Source: an uncultured Brevundimonas sp.
GTDB lineage: Bacteria > Pseudomonadota > Alphaproteobacteria > Caulobacterales > Caulobacteraceae
Direction: 5' to 3'
DNA length: 6,204 nt
Assembly (NCBI GenBank): GCA_946481405.1
Contig: CAMLNY010000078.1
Location: 1-6,204, forward strand
Made by a program: the position numbers and the translations under genes. Under the pieces are notes generated by a model, which was not told where the DNA came from, searched no databases, and saw nothing but the letters and a program-made list of their open reading frames with translations. Shown here piece after piece: positions 1 through 5,953 of this stretch (positions are counted from its first letter, which is position 1; the number at the start of each line of letters is the position of its first letter).

Positions 1-98
1 AGGTGCAGGCCGTGGGTGTCGCCATAGCGAACGGCGTCGAGCCAGTAGCGGGCCATGTGCTCGCCGTAGCGCGACGACTGCAACAGGCGGTCAACCGC
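1..98 (-). other. DUF1549 (PSCyt2)-like segment, probably foreign to the rest of the window
   Basis: In the minus strand this stretch encodes [20 protein letters not shown], preceded by VDRLLQSSR. This is the core of DUF1549 domains, which occur in large secreted proteins abundant in Planctomycetes and related phyla (family knowledge). The domain normally has an upstream half (a Leu/Pro-rich segment before DAYERLVDRLL) that is missing here and replaced by COG3146 sequence. Base composition is as GC-rich as the rest and third positions are mostly G or C, so composition does not mark the boundary. The boundary is placed by protein similarity only, within about 15 bases. DAYER-type residues are expected in both families at this point. 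Confidence 0.6.
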
Positions 99-389
99 CC
101 GCTCGTAGGCGTCGGCCCAGCTGTGATCGAAGACGTATTCGCCCTGGCTGTGGCCCTTCAGATAAAGGGGCATGCAGCCCAGAACCGCGTCGTCGGGACC
201 GCGAAGGGTCAGGTGGCGCGGACCCCAGCCCTGGGAGGCGACGGCGCTGCCGGAGGCCTCGCAGGCGTGGAGGAAGTCGAAGCTGACGAAGGGATCGCCC
301 GTCGGGGCGGCGCAGGCGTCCCAAGCCTCGCGACCGATGGCCGCGAGGCTGTCATGGACCTGAAGCGTGAAGTCCGTCTGCGAGGTCAC
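1..389 (-). CDS. COG3146/FemAB-like GNAT-fold acyltransferase, N-terminal part, joined in frame to a DUF1549-like segment (partial)
   Basis: The reading frame starts at GTG 389-387 and leaves the window after 129 codons. Residues 1-98 match the N-terminus of the COG3146 family (DUF482, often annotated as a GNAT or 'peptidogalycan biosynthesis' protein). Visible blocks are [18 protein letters not shown] (32-49), [11 protein letters not shown] (54-64) and [20 protein letters not shown] (74-93). From family knowledge these are cytoplasmic acyltransferase-like proteins without an established substrate. After DAYERA (93-98) the expected family continuation (AGGRYYPKL-like) is absent. It is replaced by [20 protein letters not shown] (99-118) and RYGDTHGLH, the central signature of Planctomycete DUF1549/PSCyt2 proteins. 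The GTG overlaps the ridA stop in a GTGA, and GAGG lies four bases upstream, so translational coupling is likely. The product as written is probably an assembly chimera; the N-terminal call is firm, the rest is not. Confidence 0.75.
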   Translation of the reverse strand, partial: MTSQTDFTLQVHDSLAAIGREAWDACAAPTGDPFVSFDFLHACEASGSAVASQGWGPRHLTLRGPDDAVLGCMPLYLKGHSQGEYVFDHSWADAYERAVDRLLQSSRYGEHMARYWLDAVRYGDTHGLH

Positions 390-844
390 CGCACCTCGAC
401 GACGGCGTCCACCTCGACGGCGAAGCCGAGGGGCAACTGGTAGACGCCGACGGCCGAACGGGCGTGGCGGCCAGCGTCGCCGAAAACCTCGACCATCAGG
501 TCCGAGCAGCCGTTGATGACGGCCGGGATGGCGGTGAAGCCGGGGCCGGCCTGAACGAAGCCGCCCAGCTTCACGACGCGCACGACGCGCTCGAGGTCGC
601 CATCGAGGGCGGCGTTGATCTGGGCCAGGAGGTTGATGCCGCAGAGGCGGGCGCCGGCGGCCGCCTGTTCCGGGGTCACGTCCTCGCCGACCGTGCCCTT
701 GAGCCCGCCCGAGGCGTCGTTCGAAAGCTGGCCCGAGATGTGGATCAGGTTGCCGGTGCGCACGAACGGAACATAGTTGGCCACCGCCGCGGCGGGCTGG
801 GGCAGGGTGATGCCGAGTTCGGTCAGGCGGGCGGCTATGCTCAT
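386..844 (-). CDS. RidA family protein (YjgF/YER057c/UK114), long subfamily
   Basis: The 152-residue protein belongs to the Rid superfamily. The type member deaminates reactive enamine/imine intermediates made by PLP enzymes such as threonine dehydratase, releasing ketoacid and ammonia. Family landmarks are the N-terminal [27 protein letters not shown] (about 14-40, a strand-rich entry), the [12 protein letters not shown] core (92-103), and [22 protein letters not shown] (127-148). Arg129 aligns with catalytic Arg105 of E. coli RidA, and Glu144 with Glu120, so deaminase chemistry is plausible. The protein is longer than canonical RidA (~128 residues) and resembles the ~150-residue 'RidA-like 1' group, whose substrates are less well defined. 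The ATG at 844-842 has GGAG (855-852) seven bases upstream, which fixes the start. The stop overlaps the downstream acyltransferase start, suggesting one operon. No signal peptide is visible, so it is predicted cytoplasmic. Confidence 0.93.
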   Translation of the reverse strand: MSIAARLTELGITLPQPAAAVANYVPFVRTGNLIHISGQLSNDASGGLKGTVGEDVTPEQAAAGARLCGINLLAQINAALDGDLERVVRVVKLGGFVQAGPGFTAIPAVINGCSDLMVEVFGDAGRHARSAVGVYQLPLGFAVEVDAVVEVR

Positions 845-944
845 CTCAGGGCTCCATACAGGTGTTGCGCGCGGTTTAGCGCGGGGGCGAGGCGCGTCGC
901 CAGCCTTTAAAGGTTCGCCAACCGGCGTGTGTCATGATTGCCGG
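845..944. promoter_or_regulatory. Divergent intergenic region between ridA-family gene and the 308-residue gene
   Basis: This 100-bp gap must contain the start signals of both divergent genes. It holds a perfect 10-bp palindrome CCTTTAAAGG at 904-913, the most AT-rich spot in the gap, which could be an operator or a -10-like element. It also holds an inverted repeat CCGGC (922-926) / GCCGG (940-944) that ends directly at the ATG of the plus-strand gene. That repeat could fold over its translation start, which otherwise lacks a clear Shine-Dalgarno. No convincing -35/-10 pair with correct spacing was found on either strand. The palindromes are seen; a regulatory role is inference. Confidence 0.3.
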
Positions 945-1871
945 ATGGAAACGCTCTCGAAAACACAGATCGCGGCGTTCAACGCCGTTCGGGCCCGCCT
1001 CACCGCCGCAGAGCGGACGCGTGTGGATATCGCCTCGGTCGAGGCCGTGGACCCGGCGGTCGCCTCGGCGCCCCACTGGAATTTCGACCTTCCCAGCCAT
1101 GCGGCCGATCAGGCCTTGGGCGAGGACGCCACCGACGCGATGCGCCGGGCGCTGGTCGCGACCTGGGCGCTCGAGTTGCCGGGGCGGGCGAAGCAGGCGG
1201 CCCTGCCGGGCGAGGTGATGGAGCTCTATCCGTACTGGATGGACAAGATGGCCGAGTTCCTGATGGCGGCCGGCGAGACCCATGCCGGCTACGACCGGGA
1301 CCACTGGGCCAAGGATGTGCGGATGGCGCTGGTGCTCAGCGTGCCGGGGGCCCTGACGCAGACCATCGACCTGTCGTCGCCCATGGGACCGGGCCAGGTG
1401 GTCAAGAACGGGCGCGACGGCCACGGCTGGTCGCAGCTCGTCCACTATGCGCGGGCGCAAGGCTGGAAGAAGCCCTGGCTGGAGGTTCACACCGAGGCCC
1501 GCCAACTGGCCGATTTCAACGAGGCCGGCTGGGACCGCGCGTGGGCGACGGCGGCGGCGATCTGCAAGACGCGGCCGGAGCTGGCCGGGATGATCGGATC
1601 CAGCTGGTTCTACGATCCGCCGCTGGAGACCATCAGCCCGCGTCTGGCCTATCTGCGCCAGAACCCGCTGAAGGGCGGGGCCTTCATCATCCATCAGGGG
1701 CCGGCGCCAATCCATTCGGAAAGGGCCGGGGCGTCGTCGCCGACGCGCAAGGCCATGATCGAGAGCGGCGAATATCTGCCGCGGTCGTGGCTGGTGGCGT
1801 GGCCGCGCGCGACGCTCATTCCGTGGGCGGAGCAACGGAAGGCGGCCATGGAGATGGCCGAGGCGGCCTGA
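945..1871 (+). CDS. Conserved hypothetical protein, 308 residues
   Basis: I do not recognise a named domain. The ATG at 945 gives METLSKTQIAAFNAV and fits the onset of strong coding bias; upstream in-frame codons run antisense into the RidA gene and are rejected. The protein has no signal peptide or membrane segment and is predicted soluble and cytoplasmic. It is rich in Trp and Tyr. Blocks that look conserved in character are ELYPYWMDKMAEFL (93-106), a GHGWSQLVHYARAQGW stretch (159-174), WLEVHTEARQLADFNEAGWD (178-197), IGSSWFYDPPLETISPRLAY (217-236) and YLPRSWLVAWPRATLIPWA (277-295). I recall similar IGSSWFYDP..ISPRLAYLR proteins annotated as hypothetical in alphaproteobacteria, but cannot name a function. 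It is transcribed divergently from the ridA operon and convergently with ileS, so no operon partner helps. The gene itself is very likely real because of its codon bias, domain-like blocks and clean end. Confidence 0.88.
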   Translation: METLSKTQIAAFNAVRARLTAAERTRVDIASVEAVDPAVASAPHWNFDLPSHAADQALGEDATDAMRRALVATWALELPGRAKQAALPGEVMELYPYWMDKMAEFLMAAGETHAGYDRDHWAKDVRMALVLSVPGALTQTIDLSSPMGPGQVVKNGRDGHGWSQLVHYARAQGWKKPWLEVHTEARQLADFNEAGWDRAWATAAAICKTRPELAGMIGSSWFYDPPLETISPRLAYLRQNPLKGGAFIIHQGPAPIHSERAGASSPTRKAMIESGEYLPRSWLVAWPRATLIPWAEQRKAAMEMAEAA

Positions 1872-2055
1872 GTTAGACGCCAAAACACCGTCCGAAGCGT
1901 GCGAAGCGTTCACTGCGTTCGGTTAAAGACAACGATGTGAAAGACCCGGGCGCCAGTGTCTCACGGTTTTGGGCGGCGCCTGGGATAAGGCGTCTCAAAA
2001 GTTCGGAGCTTTGAAATCGTTGGGCGATTTCGGGCGTCCTTTGATGGGTATCGCC
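1872..2055. other. Intergenic region 3' of the 308-residue gene
   Basis: No gene is seen here. The stretch contains a 9-bp tandem pair CGAAGCGTG/CGAAGCGTT (1893-1910) and a 7-bp inverted pair AGACGCC (1875-1881) / GGCGTCT (1989-1995) that is far apart. A compact hairpin is formed by GAAATCG (2013-2019) and CGATTTC (2025-2031) with a five-base loop. A GGGCG (2032-2036) / CGCCC (2052-2056) pair is followed by TTTC. The last two could help end transcription from the plus-strand gene. Neither has a proper T-run, so no terminator is called. Confidence 0.4.
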
Positions 2056-2246
2056 CTTTCGTCATTGCCCGGCTCGACCGGGCAACCCAGCGGCGCGCGA
2101 GAGCGCGAACCTGTCGCGGACGCCGGCAGCAGGAACTGCTGACCCGTCGCCTTCGCTCCGGCGCCTCCCCCGGTCCGATCTTCGATCGGCCGGAGGATGA
2201 CGATGGGTTCCGGGTCTTCGCTACGCTGCACCCGGAATGACGAAAG
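2056..2246. repeat. Structured intergenic palindromic element with 11-bp terminal inverted repeats (MITE/REP-like)
   Basis: The element is bounded by CTTTCGTCATT (2056-2066) and its exact inverse AATGACGAAAG (2236-2246). Inside are consecutive hairpins: TTGCCCGG/CCGGGCAA (2065-2072/2078-2085, 5-base loop); CGCGC-GAGA-GCGCG (2094-2107, GNRA-type loop); CAGCAG-GAA-CTGCTG (2127-2141); CCGG(t)CCGATC-TTC-GATCGGCCGG (2170-2193); and TTCCGGGT/ACCCGGAA (2208-2215/2230-2237). No protein-coding frame with normal bias covers it. From general knowledge, similar GTCATTGCCCGG...CCGGGCAATGACG palindromes are scattered between genes in Brevundimonas and Caulobacter-type genomes, so this is probably one copy of a dispersed non-autonomous repeat. 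Copy number cannot be seen in one window, and no target-site duplication was identified. Confidence 0.65.
2208..2237 (-). terminator. 3' hairpin just after ileS (possible mRNA 3' end or stabiliser)
   Basis: Thirteen bases past the ileS TAA the minus strand can form an 8-bp stem TTCCGGGT/ACCCGGAA with a 14-base loop. The 3' flank (CCCATCG) has no U-run, so it is not a canonical intrinsic terminator. It could define or protect the ileS mRNA 3' end, or be a side effect of the repeat element that contains it. Confidence 0.3.
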
Positions 2247-2249
2247 AAG

Positions 2250-5171
2250 TTAGCGCGTCGCGTCCCAATGACGGACCGCATCCGCATCGCGTGCGGAGAG
2301 GTCCGGGTAGTCCGGGTCCGAGCCGACGTCCGGCACGCGCCGCCAGGAGCGGGCGCATTTCAGATGGTCCGCGAGGTTGACCGTGACCGAGATCGCGTCG
2401 CCGCCCTCCGCCTGTTCGGCGCCGGAGGTGCGGAACACCTCGGCGGCGTCGAGACCCTCGAAAGCCGCGAACGAACCGGCGGGGCCGCTGACTGTCGGCC
2501 AGGCGTCGAGGGCGCCACCGATGGTTTTCTCACGGCGGGCAGCCTCCAGGGCGTCGTTGACGACCTCCAGCACCGACTGGACCGAAGCCCAGCGCGCCGC
2601 TTCCTGTGCGTTTTCCCACTGATCCGGCGTCTGCGGGATCACCCGCGCGCAGTTCGTGCCCGTGTCCGGATAGAGCGTGGTCCAGGCCTCTTCCATGGTG
2701 AAGGGCGTCAGCGGGGCCAGCCAGGCGGTGAGCCGGACGAAGACCTCGTGCATGACCGTGCGGGCCGCGCGACGACGGGTGGCGTCGGGGCGGTCGCAGT
2801 AGAGGCTGTCCTTGCGGATGTCGAAATACAGGGCCGAGAGGTCGCCCGAGCAGAACTCCAGCACCGGCCGGACGACGTCCTGGAAGCGGTAGGTCTCGTA
2901 GGCCGAGCGGACCTGGCCATCGAGCTCCCACAGGCGATGCAGGATGAACTTCTCGAGCGGCGGCATGTCGGCGTAAGCCACGCGTTCGGCCTCGTCGAAG
3001 TCCGACAGGGCGCCCAGCAGGTAGCGGACGGTGTTCCGCAGCTTGCGATAGGCGTCGACCGTGGTCTGGAGGATCTGTTTGCCGATCCGCTGGTCGTCCG
3101 AATAGTCGACCAGGGCGACCCACAGACGCAGGATGTCGGCGCCCGATTCCTTGATGATGGTCAGGGGATCGGTCGTGTTGCCCCGCGACTTCGACATCTT
3201 CTCCCCGTTCTCGTCGAGGGTGAAGCCGTGGGTCAGGACCGCCCTGAACGGGGCGCGGCCGCGGGTGCCGCAGCCTTCCAGCAGCGACGACTGGAACCAG
3301 CCGCGGTGCTGGTCGGAGCCTTCCAGATAGAGGTCGGCCGGCCAGTGCGCCGGCCGGTCGCCGGTGTAGCCGTTCTCCGGCAGGCGGGGATCGAGGGTGA
3401 AGGCGTGGGTCGAGCCGGAGTCGAACCAGACGTCGAGGATGTCCTCGACCTTCTCGTAGCGGGCCGGGTCGTGCTGGCCGAGGAAGTCCGCGTCGGGCGC
3501 TGTGAACCAGGCGTCGGCGCCGCCTTCGGCAACCGCCGCGACGATGCGGGCGTCGACCTCGGGGTCATGCAGGGGCTGGCCGGTCTGCTTGTCGATGAAC
3601 ATGGCCAGGGGCGTGCCCCAGGCGCGCTGGCGGCTTACCAGCCAGTCGGGGCGGCCCTCGACCATCGCGCGGATACGGTTGCGACCGGCGACCGGATGGA
3701 AGGTCGTGTCGTCGATGGCCTGAAGCGCGGTCTCGCGCAGGCTCTCGCCCGACTTCAGCGGTTGGTCCATGCGGATGAACCACTGAGGGGTATTGCGGAA
3801 GATGACCGGCGCCTTGGAGCGCCAGGAGTGCGGGTAGGAGTGTTCGAGGCGGCCGCGCGCCAGGAGGTTGCCGGCCTCGATCAGCTTTTCCATCACCGCG
3901 CCGTTGGCGGGGCCGAACTTGCCGGTCTTCTTGCCCTCGGTTTCGAGCACCTTGAGGCCGGCGAACAGGGGGACGCCCGGGTAGTAGGCGCCGTCTGGAT
4001 CGACGGTGTCGGGCACCTCGTGATGGCCGTGGGCCTTCCAGACCTCGAAGTCGTCCGCGCCGTGGCCAGGGGCGGTGTGGACGAAGCCCGTGCCGGCGTC
4101 GTCGGTGACGTGATCGCCACTGAGCAAAGGCACCGAGAAGCCGTAACCGGGGTCGAGCGCGGCCAGCGGGTGGGCGCATTCGAGGCCTGAGGGGTTCAGG
4201 TCCGACAGGCGGGTCCAGGAGGCGATCCTCGCGGCCTTGAAGACCTCTTCCGCCAGCTTGTCGGCGACGATCAGGCGATCGCCCGGCGCAGCCCAGGGCT
4301 CGAACTTCAGGCCTGTCTCCATCGCCGTGACCTCATAGAGGCCATAGGCGATCTCGGGGCCGTAGCTGATGGCGCGGTTGGCGGGGATGGTCCAGGGCGT
4401 GGTCGTCCAGATGACGATCGACGGCGTGGGATTGCGGAAGGCCAGCAGATCGTCGTCGTGGTCGTCGGAGGCCGCGATGACCGGGAACTTCACCCAGATC
4501 GTGGGCGAGACGTGGTCGTGGTACTCGATCTCGGCGTCGGCCAGGGCCGTGCGCTCGACCGGCGACCACATGACGGGCTTGGAGCCGCGATAGAGCTGGC
4601 CCGTGTTCTTGAACTTGTGGAACTCGGCGACGATCGCGGCCTCGGCGGAATAGTCCATCGTGGCGTAGCGATTGTCCCAGTCGCCGACGACGCCGAGGCG
4701 TTTGAACTGGCCGGTCTGGGTGTCGATGTATTTGCCGGCGTAGGCGCGGCAGGCGGCGCGGAACTCGGCCTTGGAGACCTCGTCCTTGCGACGGCCCTTG
4801 GCGCGGAATTCTTCCTCGATCTTCCATTCGATCGGCAGGCCGTGGCAGTCGAAGCCGGGCACGTAGTCGACGTCGTAGCCGAGCAGGAAGCGCGAGCGAA
4901 CCACGAAGTCCTTCAGCGTCTTGTTCAGCGAATGGCCAATGTGGATGTCGCCGTTGGCGTAGGGCGGGCCGTCGTGAAGGACGTACAGCGGCGCGTTCTC
5001 CGACTGACGTTGGGCGCGGAGCTTTCCGTAGAGGTCGCCCCACTGTTCGAGGATCAGAGGCTCCTTCTGGGGCAGGCCGCCGCGCATCGGGAAAGGGGTC
5101 TCGGGCAGGAAGACGGTGTCGCGATAGTCGCGGCCGGTGGTGGAATCGGGGGTCTGTGCGTCGTCGGCCAT
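2250..5171 (-). CDS. ileS: Isoleucine--tRNA ligase (class Ia), complete
   Basis: Charges tRNA-Ile with isoleucine and hydrolyses mischarged Val-tRNA-Ile in the cytoplasm. The 973-residue length is normal for bacterial IleRS. Landmarks in order: HIGH at 77-80 (GDIHIGH); the CP1 editing domain with WTTTPWTIP (255-263) and HTAPGHGADD (365-374), whose Asp374 corresponds to the editing aspartate; DVWFDSGSTH (580-589); GSDQHRGWFQSSL (618-630); and KMSKS at 658-662. It then has an anticodon-binding domain from about 740. The C-terminal zinc-knuckle region keeps Cys939 (KCARSW) but has Ser942, Ser959 and Asp962 where E. coli-type enzymes have cysteines, so zinc binding is doubtful. I chose ATG 5171-5169 (MADDAQTPDS). 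An in-frame TTG at 5189 would add six residues; neither has a good Shine-Dalgarno. Upstream lies a candidate Ile-rich leader. The gene is monocistronic here, without the ribF or lspA neighbours common in proteobacteria. Confidence 0.98.
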   Translation of the reverse strand: MADDAQTPDSTTGRDYRDTVFLPETPFPMRGGLPQKEPLILEQWGDLYGKLRAQRQSENAPLYVLHDGPPYANGDIHIGHSLNKTLKDFVVRSRFLLGYDVDYVPGFDCHGLPIEWKIEEEFRAKGRRKDEVSKAEFRAACRAYAGKYIDTQTGQFKRLGVVGDWDNRYATMDYSAEAAIVAEFHKFKNTGQLYRGSKPVMWSPVERTALADAEIEYHDHVSPTIWVKFPVIAASDDHDDDLLAFRNPTPSIVIWTTTPWTIPANRAISYGPEIAYGLYEVTAMETGLKFEPWAAPGDRLIVADKLAEEVFKAARIASWTRLSDLNPSGLECAHPLAALDPGYGFSVPLLSGDHVTDDAGTGFVHTAPGHGADDFEVWKAHGHHEVPDTVDPDGAYYPGVPLFAGLKVLETEGKKTGKFGPANGAVMEKLIEAGNLLARGRLEHSYPHSWRSKAPVIFRNTPQWFIRMDQPLKSGESLRETALQAIDDTTFHPVAGRNRIRAMVEGRPDWLVSRQRAWGTPLAMFIDKQTGQPLHDPEVDARIVAAVAEGGADAWFTAPDADFLGQHDPARYEKVEDILDVWFDSGSTHAFTLDPRLPENGYTGDRPAHWPADLYLEGSDQHRGWFQSSLLEGCGTRGRAPFRAVLTHGFTLDENGEKMSKSRGNTTDPLTIIKESGADILRLWVALVDYSDDQRIGKQILQTTVDAYRKLRNTVRYLLGALSDFDEAERVAYADMPPLEKFILHRLWELDGQVRSAYETYRFQDVVRPVLEFCSGDLSALYFDIRKDSLYCDRPDATRRRAARTVMHEVFVRLTAWLAPLTPFTMEEAWTTLYPDTGTNCARVIPQTPDQWENAQEAARWASVQSVLEVVNDALEAARREKTIGGALDAWPTVSGPAGSFAAFEGLDAAEVFRTSGAEQAEGGDAISVTVNLADHLKCARSWRRVPDVGSDPDYPDLSARDADAVRHWDATR

Positions 5172-5224
5172 AGGGTCGGTCTCGGGCAATCTGAGGGATG
5201 CGTCGGGTGAGGTCGGCTGGAAAT

Positions 5225-5268
5225 CCCGGCGTACGCGAGGGCGAAGGCCCCGTCAGCGTCACGCCGGG
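5225..5268 (-). promoter_or_regulatory. Strong hairpin in the ileS 5' leader, candidate attenuator structure
   Basis: On the minus strand, CCCGGCGT (5268-5261), a bulged G at 5260, and ACGC (5259-5256) pair with GCGT (5236-5233) and ACGCCGGG (5232-5225): 12 base pairs with one bulge. The loop holds a second small stem GGGC/GCCC. The 5' arm contains the stop codon of the Ile-rich leader ORF. A competing pairing exists between CGCCGG (5297-5292, leader codons 4-5) and CCGGCG (5267-5262). It extends to eight pairs with one G-U and would preclude the 12-bp hairpin. The pairings are seen directly; regulation of ileS by them is inference. There is no U-run after the hairpin, so the output, if any, may be translational, Rho-dependent or a pause. 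Confidence 0.45.
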
Positions 5269-5306
5269 CGGCTAATCTCGATCGCAATGATCCGGCGCGC
5301 GTCCAT
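5259..5306 (-). CDS. Putative Ile-rich leader peptide of ileS (15 codons)
   Basis: ATG at 5306-5304 opens MDARRIIAIEISRPA and ends at TGA 5261-5259. Four of the 15 codons are Ile (ATC, ATT, ATC, ATT at residues 6, 7, 9 and 11), far above chance in DNA this GC-rich, where ATN codons are scarce. AGGA at 5317-5314 sits seven bases before the ATG, a better ribosome site than ileS itself has. The ORF lies 88 bases upstream of the ileS ATG on the same strand, and its last codons lie in the 5' arm of the 12-bp hairpin. By analogy with classical leader peptides, ribosome stalling at Ile codons when charged tRNA-Ile is low would change which hairpin forms. Alternatives are a chance ORF, or the true ileS promoter lying downstream of it. 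I know of no described family with this sequence. Confidence 0.4.
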   Translation of the reverse strand: MDARRIIAIEISRPA

Positions 5307-5402
5307 GGGAGGGTCCTATCAGGGCGCGGGGGCTGGGAAAAGCGCGGGCTTTCGCTAACGTCGCAATACAGCGGCGCCGGGGAGCGCCGGAGGGAGGCGA
5401 GG
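5307..5402. promoter_or_regulatory. Upstream region of the lipoprotein pair and of the ileS leader
   Basis: This stretch must hold start signals for the plus-strand lipoprotein genes and possibly for ileS. A 6-bp hairpin CGGCGC (5372-5377) / GCGCCG (5384-5389) lies directly before the purine-rich ribosome site GGGAGG (5392-5397), which is five bases before the ATG at 5403. On the minus strand, TTGCGA (5366-5361) resembles a -35 hexamer, but I find no good -10 at the right distance. No promoter is called. Confidence 0.3.
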
Positions 5403-5945
5403 ATGCGGATTCTGATCGCGGCCGTGGCGCTGGGGCTGGCGGCCTGTCAGCCGGCGGCCGAGGAGACGGCGAAGGCGGAAACGCCCCCGGCGACGGCGCA
5501 GGCCGCCAGTTCTCAGGCTGACGGGGCGGAGGCCTTCGTGCGCGAGACCTACGCCGGCTATCACGACGATCCCAACGTCCAGTCGGGGCGGACCGATGCA
5601 GTCTGGTCGGCGCGGACCAAGGCCCTGTGGGACGAGAATTTCGAGGCGGCCGAGGGCGTCGGCTATCTGGGCTTCGACCCGGTCTGCAATTGTCAGGACT
5701 GGACCAGGCTGCACATCACGGCCCTGACGGTGACGCCCACGGGCCCGGAAAGCGCCGATGCGGCCGTGACCTTCGTCAACGGCGAGCCGCCCGTGACCGT
5801 CAGCCAGACGCTGAAACTCGTGCGCGAGGGCGGGAGCTGGGCCATCGACGACATCGTCTGGGGGCCGGGCGCCACGATGTACGGACAGCCGAACATGGTC
5901 GAGGGGCTGACCGCCTCGACCGCAGAGATCAGGGCCGCAGAATGA
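5403..5945 (+). CDS. Lipoprotein, DUF3828-like, 180 residues
   Basis: A lipoprotein signal peptide (MRILIAAVALGLAAC) ends in an LAAC lipobox, so lipid attachment is predicted at Cys15 and the mature protein sits in the cell envelope. A low-complexity Ala/Glu/Thr/Pro linker (16-40) follows. The globular part begins at EAFVRETYAGY (43-53) and includes WSARTKAL (68-75), FDPVCNCQDW (91-100) and a C-terminal GSWAIDDIVWG (144-154). The order FVR..Y, FDP...QDW and W.IDDI resembles DUF3828/NTF2-like lipoproteins of the YbjP/YqhG kind. That assignment is from motif memory and the molecular function is unknown. Cys95 and Cys97 are close together and could form a disulfide or metal site, though this is not established. 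The ATG has GGGAGG five bases upstream. The stop region contains a second in-frame ATG of the next gene (ATGA), so the two are probably one operon. Confidence 0.85.
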   Translation: MRILIAAVALGLAACQPAAEETAKAETPPATAQAASSQADGAEAFVRETYAGYHDDPNVQSGRTDAVWSARTKALWDENFEAAEGVGYLGFDPVCNCQDWTRLHITALTVTPTGPESADAAVTFVNGEPPVTVSQTLKLVREGGSWAIDDIVWGPGATMYGQPNMVEGLTASTAEIRAAE

Positions 5946-5953
5946 GGACCACG

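Noticed and set aside
464..910. 148-codon plus-strand frame over the RidA gene
   Set aside because: It is the antisense of a clearly conserved RidA protein and has no domain content of its own.
777..944. Upstream extension of the 308-residue gene to an ATG at 777
   Set aside because: The extra 56 codons run antisense through the RidA N-terminus and its upstream signals; the ATG at 945 fits the coding bias.
876..1913. 345-codon open frame on the minus strand, antisense to the 308-residue gene
   Set aside because: The translation is Arg/Pro/Gly/His-rich with no recognisable blocks, as expected for an antisense shadow in GC-rich DNA. It would also overlap the RidA upstream region.
2013..2031. 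GAAATCG/CGATTTC hairpin as terminator of the plus-strand gene
   Set aside because: It lies about 140 bases past the stop with no T-run after it; it is noted as structure only.
2268..4190. 640-codon open frame on the plus strand, antisense to ileS
   Set aside because: It is a high-GC shadow of ileS with Arg/Gly/Val/Asp-rich low-information translation and no domain; the IleRS on the other strand is unambiguous.
5225..5268. Intrinsic terminator in the ileS leader
   Set aside because: The stem is strong, but the minus strand downstream reads ATTTCCAGCC, without a U-run, so it is kept only as a candidate regulatory hairpin.
5172..5306. T-box riboswitch for ileS
   Set aside because: No T-box consensus or specifier-loop architecture is seen, and T-boxes are not expected in Alphaproteobacteria.
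5137..5358. 73-codon plus-strand frame across the ileS upstream region
   Set aside because: It has no ribosome site or recognisable protein content and overlaps the ileS start on the opposite strand.
5338..5366. Promoter with TTGCGA (minus 5366-5361) as -35 for the ileS leader
   Set aside because: The hexamer at the expected -10 distance is GCTTTT, which is too far from consensus to call.
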